Notes: generated by a model from the letters alone, not told the origin. Numbered from the stretch's first letter, positions 1 to 6,109 are shown. The stretch is 6,158 nt of DNA from Candidatus Kerfeldbacteria bacterium (GCA_016234305.1 JACRFM010000001.1:1-6158); one strand, 5' to 3'. A program made the numbers and translations.

Positions 1-167
1 ATACTAACTACTAATTTACTACCATTAGTTAGAGAATTGCTTTCTCCGTCTCTTTCATCATGCTCATACCAATAATTGACATTACCAAAATCCACAAACG
101 CAAAAATTCGTCCAAATTTCTGTTTATCAATACCAAGTGAACTCAACTTTAATTCCTCCAAATTCAT
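1..167 (-). CDS. NYN-domain (DUF88/LabA-like) protein, N-terminal part, runs off the window
   Basis: This reading frame begins at ATG 167 and stays open for 55 codons to the left edge, so only the N-terminus is visible. An in-frame TAA lies four codons upstream, which makes this ATG the first possible start. After about 18 residues comes a short hydrophobic strand followed by an acidic and Asn motif, RIFAFVDFGNVNYWYEHD (about residues 20-37). This resembles the first strand and the catalytic Asp of NYN domains (FVDxxN), which are PIN-like, metal-dependent RNases. Family members are often standalone and of unknown target in small-genome bacteria. It lies 54 bases after the MazG-like gene on the same strand and is probably co-transcribed with it. 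No ribosome binding site is evident; a GGAG lies 17 bases upstream, too far to be convincing. The family call rests on one motif, so the remaining catalytic Asp residues need the sequence beyond the window. Confidence 0.65.
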   Translation of the reverse strand, partial: MNLEELKLSSLGIDKQKFGRIFAFVDFGNVNYWYEHDERDGESNSLTNGSKLVVS

Positions 168-180
168 AAATATAAATTAA

Positions 181-225
181 CTATCTCCACACCTCCGCCG
201 GCACGGAAATGACAACTGATTTCAT
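181..225 (-). CDS. Possible 14-codon ORF overlapping the MazG-like stop (ATGA)
   Basis: An ATG at 225-223 overlaps the TGA of the MazG-like gene in the classic ATGA arrangement and opens a frame encoding MKSVVISVPAEVWR before a TAG at 183-181. It occupies most of the 54-base gap before the NYN gene. It could be a tiny coupled peptide, the remnant of a longer gene, or chance. Nothing beyond its position supports translation. The same bases hold a weak hairpin (TCCG/CGGA around TGCCGG, 193-207 region) that is too short and lacks a T-tract, so it is not a terminator. Confidence 0.15.
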   Translation of the reverse strand: MKSVVISVPAEVWR

Positions 226-617
226 ATAATCTTTTTCTTACTGCGTTTACGGTGGGCTTTTTTAATGCGCCAATATAAACTTTCCGTACCGGGTTCTTGT
301 TTGGCCTGCTTCATTAATTTGGCTGGATATTTTTTAGTAGCCTGCGCTAGCTTTTGGCGAACTATTTTCTCTGTGTCAAAACCCAGCAAAATAGACATTT
401 CCAGCGCGTAAATCAAAACATCAGCCAACTCTTTCTTAATGTGTTCCATTTTTTCCGGCTGGCGCTTAACCTCTTCCAAGGTTAAATTTTCCCACTGAAA
501 AAGTTCCAACAGTTCCGCGCCTTCAATCATGATGGATTTGGCCACGTCCGCCGGCCGCAAATTATGCCAATGCCGGGCTTTCAAATACTTATGAATTCTT
601 TGTTCCAGTTTTTTCAT
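222..617 (-). CDS. MazG-like nucleotide pyrophosphohydrolase (dCTPase/RS21-C6-like)
   Basis: This is a 131-residue all-alpha NTP pyrophosphatase of the MazG/RS21-C6 type. Such enzymes hydrolyse a nucleoside triphosphate (in this subgroup often dCTP or modified dNTPs) to the monophosphate and pyrophosphate in the cytoplasm. The metal-binding signature is intact: E32xxE35 within IEGAELLELFQW, and E63xxD66 within KKELADVLIYALEMS. Near residues 89-98 is the family's KYP motif, but the Asn usually found four positions before KYP's Tyr appears to be Ala93 (KLAQATKKYP). Single-domain relatives usually end soon after KYP. Here about 30 residues follow, with a strongly basic end (WRIKKAHRKRSKKK), which is unusual. 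The gene starts 28 bases after the YdcF-like stop and ends in TGA. No Shine-Dalgarno is visible before the ATG. The fold assignment is firm; the substrate cannot be told from sequence. Confidence 0.88.
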   Translation of the reverse strand: MKKLEQRIHKYLKARHWHNLRPADVAKSIMIEGAELLELFQWENLTLEEVKRQPEKMEHIKKELADVLIYALEMSILLGFDTEKIVRQKLAQATKKYPAKLMKQAKQEPGTESLYWRIKKAHRKRSKKKII

Positions 618-645
618 ATTGTTATTTGTCTAGACGCTTCTTAAT

Positions 646-1326
646 TTATAGTTTAACCCACAGGAGCAGATATCCTAACCCAACAATAAGATGCTTAGTG
701 TAGCCGACGGCAACTAATTTTTCGTAGGCCTTCGAGACTTCACTGGGAATTTCCTGGGGAATCTGAAATCTCTTCTGTGGATAAATCTTAATCCGTTGCA
801 GGTCGCCAACCATAATGTTGATTACGTCGTCTTTAACGATTTCTTTATTAGGGTAATCTTCAAAAGATATCTCTGGTGATGTAACAACACATTTCTTTTC
901 CGGCCATAGTTTCCGAAAAGTGGCGTACGCTCTCCGTTCCATGTACGGCTTCTGAACAAGAATAAATTTCTTGGGATTAATATTCCTTTCGGACAACATC
1001 TTTTTTGTGAACAAGAAATTCTCTCCGGTATTGGTAGATTTATTTTCAATCAGAATCCTGTCCTTGGGTACGCCCATTTTAAGAGCAACTTCGGCAAATT
1101 TATCTGCTTCCGGCTCTAACCAAATATTTTTAGTCAAACTACCCAAACCACCGGAAAATATAATCAATGGAGCATAGCCATCAAGAAATAACTGAGCGCC
1201 TCTTTCCGCTACCCGAATATCATAACTACCTAATACTAAGATACAATCAGCCTTCTCCAGCTTCTGATTCAAATGGTGGTAATTCCAAATCTTTTTTGCT
1301 AATTGATGAATAGTTTCTTTTTTCAT
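646..1326 (-). CDS. YdcF-like DUF218 (SanA/ElyC superfamily) protein
   Basis: This 226-residue protein belongs to the DUF218 family, which includes E. coli YdcF, SanA and ElyC. The biochemical role is not settled: YdcF is reported to bind S-adenosylmethionine, while SanA and ElyC affect the cell envelope. Diagnostic segments appear in order: a Rossmann-like strand and turn ILVLGSYDIRVAERGA (29-44), IIFSGG (55-60), the acidic EPEAD (71-75), the family signature ENKSTNTGEN (94-103), a basic VQKPYMERRAYATFRK segment (124-139) and GDLQRIKIYP (174-183). There is no N-terminal membrane anchor of the kind found in SanA and ElyC, so it is predicted cytosolic and closest in layout to YdcF. The last eleven residues are hydrophobic (GLGYLLLWVKL) but too short to be a confident transmembrane helix. 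The start is supported by AAGGAA five bases before the ATG; a second AGGAG sits at 1347-1351. It lies 38 bases downstream of csaA. Confidence 0.88.
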   Translation of the reverse strand: MKKETIHQLAKKIWNYHHLNQKLEKADCILVLGSYDIRVAERGAQLFLDGYAPLIIFSGGLGSLTKNIWLEPEADKFAEVALKMGVPKDRILIENKSTNTGENFLFTKKMLSERNINPKKFILVQKPYMERRAYATFRKLWPEKKCVVTSPEISFEDYPNKEIVKDDVINIMVGDLQRIKIYPQKRFQIPQEIPSEVSKAYEKLVAVGYTKHLIVGLGYLLLWVKL

Positions 1327-1331
1327 AACAT

Positions 1332-1337
1332 TTCCTT
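1332..1337 (-). promoter_or_regulatory. Ribosome binding site supporting the YdcF-like start
   Basis: AAGGAA lies five bases before the ATG at 1326 on the minus strand and supports that start. A further AGGAG at 1351-1347 lies 20 bases upstream, too far to serve the same ATG, and no in-frame start sits at a suitable distance from it. Confidence 0.5.
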
Positions 1338-1364
1338 AAACTTATTCTCCTGTTCACAAGTATT

Positions 1365-1698
1365 TTAGAACATTTTTCCACCTTTTGGCACTTTCTTGGT
1401 CGGAGTTAATAGCACTACCTCGCCATTTTCATCCGGCAATCCCAGTGTTAAAACTTCAGACACGAACGGACCAATTTGTTTAGGAGGAAAATTGACTACC
1501 CCAATTATTAACACTCCGACCAATTCATCTTTCGTATAATGTTTGATGATTTGAACGGAAGACGTTTTAATACCGATATCTGCGCCAAAATCTATCGTCA
1601 GCTTATAAGCCGGCTTTTTAGCTTCAGGAAAATCTTCCGCTTTTATAATCTCCCCCGACTCGTATATCCACTTTTTCAAAATCTTGATAGTCAATCAT
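1365..1698 (-). CDS. csaA: CsaA-like tRNA-binding/chaperone protein, carrying an apparent 1-base frameshift
   Basis: CsaA is a small homodimeric OB-fold protein (tRNA_bind domain) described as an export-related chaperone with tRNA-binding ability. The main part is a strong match to the family: AEDFPEAKKPAYKLTIDFG, then SSVQI, VVNFPPKQIGPFVSEVL, and the C-terminal GEVVLLTP and PKGGKMF. The family N-terminus, MIDYQDFEKVDIRVG, is encoded from ATG 1698 but in another frame from the remainder. The frames meet at a run of five C on the plus strand (1652-1656). With four C, the product would be an uninterrupted 110 residues, the normal family length. As written, the ATG frame ends after 24 codons at TGA 1626-1624. 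The downstream frame opens only at TTG 1694, immediately after an in-frame TGA, and would give an atypical MTIKILKKWIYESG start. A sequencing or assembly indel is most likely; a recent pseudogene or a +1 programmed shift cannot be excluded. The gene lies 33 bases after the VOC gene. Confidence 0.9.
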
Positions 1699-1731
1699 AT
1701 TTCTATATCTTAGTGTCTTATGATATTTTTA

Positions 1732-2118
1732 TTACTTTTTACCAACCCCCTGAGGGTTCGACTCAAATAACTCTAACCAGTGGCCATTTGGGTCTTCAAA
1801 AGTCAGGAGTTTTCCGTACGACTCATTTCTAATCCCGCCAATTAACTTCACTCCACTACCTTCTAACTTCCTTTGCATTGCTTCTATGTCGTCAATTTGA
1901 AACATGATGTGCGTCTTTTGTGGTTGAAGCGTCCCTTTCTTACGTAGTTGCAATAACCCGAATGAAGTTCCATCAAGATCAAATTCTATCCAGTCACCTT
2001 CTTGAAACTTCACTCTTGATCCGATTAACTTCTCATAAAATTTTCTCGACTCTTCAAAATCTCTTACATACACCCACACGGCATAAATCTTTTTAATTTT
2101 TGACGTTTTATTTCCCAT
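1732..2118 (-). CDS. VOC-family (glyoxalase/bleomycin-resistance/dioxygenase fold) protein
   Basis: This is a 128-residue single-domain protein of the vicinal oxygen chelate superfamily, built of paired beta-alpha-beta-beta-beta modules. The first module shows VYVRDFEESRKFYEKLIG (16-33), the standard strand plus the S-x-x-FY helix. The second begins around THIMFQIDDIEAM (69-81) and ends in the hallmark FEDPNGHWLELFE (107-119). Candidate metal ligands are His70 and Glu116. The N-terminal position that often carries His or Gln in the first strand appears to be Ala13, so metal binding and catalysis are uncertain. The substrate cannot be predicted, since VOC members include lyases, dioxygenases, epimerases and drug-binding resistance proteins. 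The start lies 14 bases after the preceding stop and has no clear Shine-Dalgarno. The short C-terminal tail (SNPQGVGKK) follows the domain. Confidence 0.87.
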   Translation of the reverse strand: MGNKTSKIKKIYAVWVYVRDFEESRKFYEKLIGSRVKFQEGDWIEFDLDGTSFGLLQLRKKGTLQPQKTHIMFQIDDIEAMQRKLEGSGVKLIGGIRNESYGKLLTFEDPNGHWLELFESNPQGVGKK

Positions 2119-2132
2119 GGCATTTTTTAATT

Positions 2133-2720
2133 TTATTTCATAATGATTTCGGTAAATTTTTCACCATAACTATCGTGCAATCTTTGACCCAAAGTAATAT
2201 CTCCGCTTTGTGGATGTTGGTCTAAAGCGGAATGATTAGCACCATTGATTAATAAATACTTTCCGGGATTTTTTTCCCTGTACTCTTGTAAAACAGCAAA
2301 CATATCTTCGTCTCGTGATTTTCCGCGTAAATAATATCGTCCGTAATTTGAAGCTGTTTGATACTCTCCTTGCGGTACTTTGGAAGAATCAAAACAAATA
2401 ACAGATTTTTGAGCGAGCTTAATCTTATCTAAAATACCTAATAAACCCCTAGTACTTTTTCCTTCTTTTTCTGCACCAACAAATAGCTGCTCCAAAGCCT
2501 CATCTATTTGACCATTGTTTAAATATTCATCAATGGATTGCTGATAATTTATTGGCAACTCAATAAAAATTGCGTTTATTTGTTCTATAAACTGATCCAA
2601 AAATTTCAAGATGGTTTCATCATGTCGACCATGCACACTTTCCGCTAAAGCAACAACGTCATGATGTTCAAATAAATCAGTAGGAAATTCTTGAATATGT
2701 TTTCTTTGTTCAAAAGACAT
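2133..2720 (-). CDS. Tiki/ChaN/erythromycin-esterase-like superfamily protein, coupled to secA
   Basis: This is a 195-residue protein when read from ATG 2720. It looks like the Tiki superfamily (ChaN haem-binding-like, TraB/TIKI and erythromycin-esterase-like proteins), which share a GExxH-type strand end, a mid-protein acidic strand and a late His. Visible counterparts are VVALAESVHG (Glu27, His30), AIFIELP (50-56), a long helical middle, GKSRDEDMF (133-141, like the RDxxM of ChaN and TIKI) and LINGANHSAL (157-166, His163). No signal peptide or membrane segment is seen, unlike the lipoprotein ChaN, so it is predicted cytosolic; the activity is unknown. The frame stays open upstream to 2888, but those codons only overlap the secA coding end and do not resemble the family. 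The start at 2720 follows the secA TAA by one base (TAATATG) with GGAAAG four bases before the secA-stop-plus-T, which suggests translational coupling. ATG 2732 is an alternative that adds four residues. Confidence 0.72.
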   Translation of the reverse strand: MSFEQRKHIQEFPTDLFEHHDVVALAESVHGRHDETILKFLDQFIEQINAIFIELPINYQQSIDEYLNNGQIDEALEQLFVGAEKEGKSTRGLLGILDKIKLAQKSVICFDSSKVPQGEYQTASNYGRYYLRGKSRDEDMFAVLQEYREKNPGKYLLINGANHSALDQHPQSGDITLGQRLHDSYGEKFTEIIMK

Positions 2721-2721
2721 A

Positions 2722-5460
2722 TTACTTTCCATGACAATGTTTATACTTAATTGGAGTTCCATCGCTTTTAGTCGCTCCGCACGGACAAGGGTCGTTGCGG
2801 CCGACTTTATGGCCCTCACTGTCGCGCGGTTTACTAACTGCCGCTTCGGCCTGCGACAGTGCGCCAGCAAACACACTCCCTTTTTCAACCATAGTTTTAG
2901 CCGGGCCCTTTTCTTGCATAGCCAGGCGCGGCGCGGCTTGGGCTTGGGCTAAATTCTGTATAAATTCAACTTTATAAATATTAAACACCACTTCATCCTG
3001 GATGCTGGCGAGCAACTGCTTAAACATACGGAAAGCCTCGCTTTTATATTCCACCAACGGATCGCGCTGGGCATAACCTTGCAAACCAATACTGCCGCGC
3101 AAATTATCCATACTAGTTAAATGCTGAATCCACAGCCTGTCAATACTCCGCAGGAGCAGTGATTTTTCCGCATCACGCATTATATTTTCGGCGTTAGGTA
3201 AATTCAACTCTTTGGCGTGGTTGATAATATGCTGTTCTAGTTTACTGTAAACCTCGCGGGCCAGGCCGGTTATATAATTCACCAGTTTATGACGGGCGTT
3301 AGCATCAGCCGAGGCCTCAGTCGCTTCATGCTCTATATCTTCCAATTTCTTGCGTACGGCCACGGGCACGGGGAAAATGGCATGAACGTCATTGTAAACC
3401 TTGTCAATTTCCCATTTACTGGCGTCTTCCAAGGCGGTGTGATAGGAAACAATTTCAGCAATTTCCTTTTCCACCATAGTCATAACTTCCTGTTGCAGTT
3501 TTTCCGCCGCCTCATGTTCAGCGTATAAAATTTCCCGGCGGCGCTTATAAATAGTTTCACGCTGCTTGTTTAAAACATCATCATACTCCACCAAATGTTT
3601 ACGAATATCAAAGTTATTGCCTTCCACTTTTTTTTGGGCCGACTCAATGGACTTGGAGACGATGGCATTTTCAATCGGCACATCTTCAGGGAGTCCCAGT
3701 TTAGTCATCATGCCCTTTACCCGGTCAGAACCAAAAATACGCATTAAATCATCCTCCAAAGAAACATAAAATTGAGACGAGCCCGGGTCGCCTTGGCGGC
3801 CACTGCGCCCACGCAGCTGGTTATCTATCCGCCTCGCCTCATGACGCTCCGTGCCCAGCACATGCAAACCGCCCAAAGCGCGCACCAGTTCAGCTTCAGC
3901 TGCCGCAGGCTCGCTGCCGCCTAAAATAATGTCCACGCCGCGACCGGCCATGTTAGTGGCAATCGTGACCGCGCCCTGGCGCCCGGCTTGCGCGATAATA
4001 GCCGCTTCACGCTCATGATGCTTGGCATTCAAAACTTCATGAGGCACGCCCTCGCGTTTTAACAATTCTGACAAAACTTCATTTCTTTCTATGGAAATTG
4101 TACCCACTAAAACCGGCTGGCCAGCTTCATGGCGTTGTTTAATCTCATTAACTACTGCCTGGTATTTACCCATTTCACTTTTATAAACCCGGTCGGCTAA
4201 ATTTTGCCTAATCATGGGCCGATTGGTTGGTATGGAAACCACTTCCAAATTGTAAATTTTATGAAATTCCTCGGCTTCCGTGGCCGCCGTACCGGTCATA
4301 CCGGCGAGTTTACTATAAAGTCTGAAATAATTCTGAAAAGTGATGGTGGCCAAAGTCAAAGATTCACGCTGAATTTTAACATTTTCTTTAGCCTCAATTG
4401 ATTGATGTAAACCTTCGGAATAACGGCGACCCGGCATTAAACGCCCGGTAAATTCATCCACAATCACCACCTCGCCGTCGCGCACCACGTAATCACGGTC
4501 TTTTTTAAACAAAGCTTTGGCTTTTAAAGCCTGTTCCAAAAGATGAACCGTGTCATAACCGCCTTCAGCGTAAAGATTTTTTACACCTAGCCAGCGCTCG
4601 GCCTTGTTAATGCCATCTTCCGTAATGGTGCTAGCGCGCATTTTTTCATCCACGTTATAATCGGTATTCTCCTGCAAGGTATCCACAAAGCGCGCGATTT
4701 GATAATAGCGGTCCACGGCTTCTTCAGCCGGCGCCGAAATAATCAGCGGCGTGCGGGCCTCATCAATCAAAATAGAATCAACTTCATCCACGATGGCAAA
4801 GTGGAGCGAGCGTTGGACCATATCGGCCTGGCGCCAAACCATGTTATCGCGCAAGTAATCAAAACCGAATTCATTATTGGTGCCGTAAGTAATATCTGCC
4901 TCATAAGCCTCGCGGCGCGGCACGGGGCGTAAATTGGTAAAGGAAACATCATCATCTGTAAAACTCGGGTCATACACATAGGCTACTTCGTGATTAATAC
5001 AACCGACCGACAATCCCAAACTCCAATAAACCTTACCCATCCAAATCATATCGCGCCGCGCCAAATAATCGTTCACCGTAACCACGTGCACGCCCCTACC
5101 TTGAAGCGCGTTTAAATAAACTGCCGCCGTGGCGGTTAAAGTTTTGCCTTCACCGGTTTTCATTTCCGCAATCTGCCCGCGATGCAAGACCGCGCCGCCA
5201 ATCAACTGCACGTCAAAATGCCTTTGACCCAAAGTACGCTTGGCCGCCTCACGCACAGTCGCAAAAACCTCAGGCAGTAAACTGTCCAAGGTTTCCTCCG
5301 CTGCCAGGCGCTGGCGGAACAAGTTTGTTTGCCCGGCCAATTGTTCGTCAGTCAGACTGGCAATTTTAGGCTCCCACTCATTAATCTCCTCAACTAACGG
5401 ACGTAGCTGATTAATTACCCGCGCATTCGGGTCGCCAAATAATTTAGCTAAAAAAGACAT
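2722..5460 (-). CDS. secA: Preprotein translocase subunit SecA
   Basis: SecA is the cytosolic/peripheral ATPase that drives unfolded preproteins through the SecYEG channel. The 912 residues are close to the usual length of about 900. Domains run in order. NBD1 has Walker A in EMKTGEGKTLTA (99-110) and Walker B DEVDSILIDEARTPLI (225-240). The preprotein cross-linking domain follows from roughly 245 to 385. NBD2 has ATNMAGRGVDIILGG (501-515) and the arginine-finger region QLRGRSGRQGDPG (548-560). The helical scaffold and wing carry SIDRLWIQHLTSMDNLR (772-788). After a variable linker comes a zinc-binding tail with Cys892, Cys894, Cys909 and His910. Three features differ from E. coli: an insertion of about 18 residues around 154-183 before REAYEADITYGT, Val509 in place of Thr in GRGTDI, and 14 rather than 8 residues between the second and third zinc ligands. 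It has its own promoter, no clear Shine-Dalgarno, and heads the leftward gene run. Confidence 0.99.
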   Translation of the reverse strand: MSFLAKLFGDPNARVINQLRPLVEEINEWEPKIASLTDEQLAGQTNLFRQRLAAEETLDSLLPEVFATVREAAKRTLGQRHFDVQLIGGAVLHRGQIAEMKTGEGKTLTATAAVYLNALQGRGVHVVTVNDYLARRDMIWMGKVYWSLGLSVGCINHEVAYVYDPSFTDDDVSFTNLRPVPRREAYEADITYGTNNEFGFDYLRDNMVWRQADMVQRSLHFAIVDEVDSILIDEARTPLIISAPAEEAVDRYYQIARFVDTLQENTDYNVDEKMRASTITEDGINKAERWLGVKNLYAEGGYDTVHLLEQALKAKALFKKDRDYVVRDGEVVIVDEFTGRLMPGRRYSEGLHQSIEAKENVKIQRESLTLATITFQNYFRLYSKLAGMTGTAATEAEEFHKIYNLEVVSIPTNRPMIRQNLADRVYKSEMGKYQAVVNEIKQRHEAGQPVLVGTISIERNEVLSELLKREGVPHEVLNAKHHEREAAIIAQAGRQGAVTIATNMAGRGVDIILGGSEPAAAEAELVRALGGLHVLGTERHEARRIDNQLRGRSGRQGDPGSSQFYVSLEDDLMRIFGSDRVKGMMTKLGLPEDVPIENAIVSKSIESAQKKVEGNNFDIRKHLVEYDDVLNKQRETIYKRRREILYAEHEAAEKLQQEVMTMVEKEIAEIVSYHTALEDASKWEIDKVYNDVHAIFPVPVAVRKKLEDIEHEATEASADANARHKLVNYITGLAREVYSKLEQHIINHAKELNLPNAENIMRDAEKSLLLRSIDRLWIQHLTSMDNLRGSIGLQGYAQRDPLVEYKSEAFRMFKQLLASIQDEVVFNIYKVEFIQNLAQAQAAPRLAMQEKGPAKTMVEKGSVFAGALSQAEAAVSKPRDSEGHKVGRNDPCPCGATKSDGTPIKYKHCHGK

Positions 5461-5496
5461 TAAATAAGTTTTATTATTGATGATAAAGTAAAACTA

Positions 5497-5525
5497 ACTA
5501 TAATATATTTTACCGCTTTTGGCAA
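5497..5525 (-). promoter_or_regulatory. Predicted sigma-70-type promoter of secA
   Basis: Read on the minus strand there is a -35 TTGCCA (5525-5520) and a -10 TATAGT (5502-5497) separated by 17 bases. Each hexamer matches the consensus at five of six positions. Transcription would start near 5490 and leave a leader of about 30 bases before the secA ATG. The promoter falls between the terminator of the upstream gene and secA, exactly where an independent promoter is expected. An overlapping TATTAT with a 14-base spacer is less likely. Confidence 0.7.
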
Positions 5526-5535
5526 CCACAATTTC

Positions 5536-5577
5536 AAAATAAAAAATGGGAACTGCTTTAATCGGCCTTTCCCATTT
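5536..5577 (-). terminator. Rho-independent terminator after the 5600-6109 gene
   Basis: On the minus strand a nine-base-pair perfect stem, AAATGGGAA (5577-5569) with TTCCCATTT (5552-5544), encloses a 16-base loop. It is followed by a T-rich tract (TTT A TTTT, 5543-5536). It begins 22 bases after the stop codon of the hypothetical gene and ends just before the secA -35 box, so it separates the two transcription units. The loop is long for an intrinsic terminator, and the stem has only three G-C pairs in its core, so efficiency may be moderate. No T-tract follows on the plus strand, so it is not bidirectional. Confidence 0.7.
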
Positions 5578-5599
5578 ATAGTCACGAAATCAATTATTT

Positions 5600-6109
5600 T
5601 TATAGATCATCAGCTTTTAAAACAGCGAGCTGAATCTTGCCGCACAAACGACTGCCTGTATATAAACCCTCTTGCGAGGCCCAGAACTCCACAGCAGTAT
5701 CGCCGTTTTTTCTAATTATCAAACTTGGCAGGGCATACCCCTGCTTACTTAAAAAGCTACATTTGGGCATTAAGTCAAGTGTGCCAGCTACATCAACCAT
5801 ATCAGACACTACAATCTCAAGAGAATTAAAAATCAACTCATATAATTCATCATAATCTTTTCCTATTCCGCTGAAATCAATTTGGCCTAATACTACTGGC
5901 GTGGACCCTAAACGAGTAGCGGAAATAGTTAGTGCTAGGTTGGCATACATACTAACACTAATTCTTGGTAATGGTTTAGACTTTATTAACTCACCTAAAC
6001 GTACTGATGGTTCAAGGGGTAAAAAATAGTAACATACCTCGCCGCCAATGCGGTTGATAGATACGGCTATCTTGCCCAATATCCCGATTTCAAAAATTTG
6101 TTCGTTCAT
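5600..6109 (-). CDS. Hypothetical protein of unknown family
   Basis: I do not recognise a family in this 169-residue protein. It looks genuinely coding: a perfect AGGAGG lies nine bases before the ATG, and the frame ends in TAA just ahead of a terminator hairpin. The composition is that of a soluble mixed alpha/beta protein, with alternating hydrophobic strand-like stretches such as IFEIGILGKIAVSI (5-18), RISVSMYANLALTISATRL (49-67) and SLIIRKNGDTAVEFWAS (129-145). An acidic helical segment lies around 84-105 (KDYDELYELIF). There is no signal peptide or convincing transmembrane helix. Three cysteines (26, 117, 156) are spaced too irregularly for an obvious metal site. It is transcribed separately from secA, so proximity says little about its job. 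The upstream 49 bases to the window edge are AT-rich, and any -35 box would lie outside the window. Confidence 0.75.
   Translation of the reverse strand: MNEQIFEIGILGKIAVSINRIGGEVCYYFLPLEPSVRLGELIKSKPLPRISVSMYANLALTISATRLGSTPVVLGQIDFSGIGKDYDELYELIFNSLEIVVSDMVDVAGTLDLMPKCSFLSKQGYALPSLIIRKNGDTAVEFWASQEGLYTGSRLCGKIQLAVLKADDL

Noticed and set aside
193..210. GC-rich hairpin between the MazG-like and NYN genes as a terminator
   Set aside because: The stem is only four base pairs and no T-tract follows.
222..224. TGA of the MazG-like gene read as glycine (alternative code 25)
   Set aside because: Readthrough adds only about 15 unremarkable residues, the protein is already complete, and no TGA occurs inside secA or the other intact genes.
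1735..1765. Hairpin AACCC/GGGTT at the end of the VOC gene as a terminator
   Set aside because: On the minus strand it is inside the coding sequence and followed by an A-rich stretch, not a T-tract.
1745..1775. tRNA T-arm-like string (GGTTCGACTC) on the plus strand
   Set aside because: The stem is only four base pairs around the wrong loop register, there is no acceptor, D or anticodon arm, and it lies within the VOC coding sequence.
2721..2888. N-terminal extension of the Tiki-like ORF up to ATG 2888
   Set aside because: Those codons overlap the conserved SecA C-terminal tail in another frame, give an Arg-rich sequence unlike the family, and the natural start lies just after the secA stop.
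4767..4979. Minus-strand and plus-strand ORFs inside secA
   Set aside because: They are shadows of the secA frame with no recognisable motif and no start signals.
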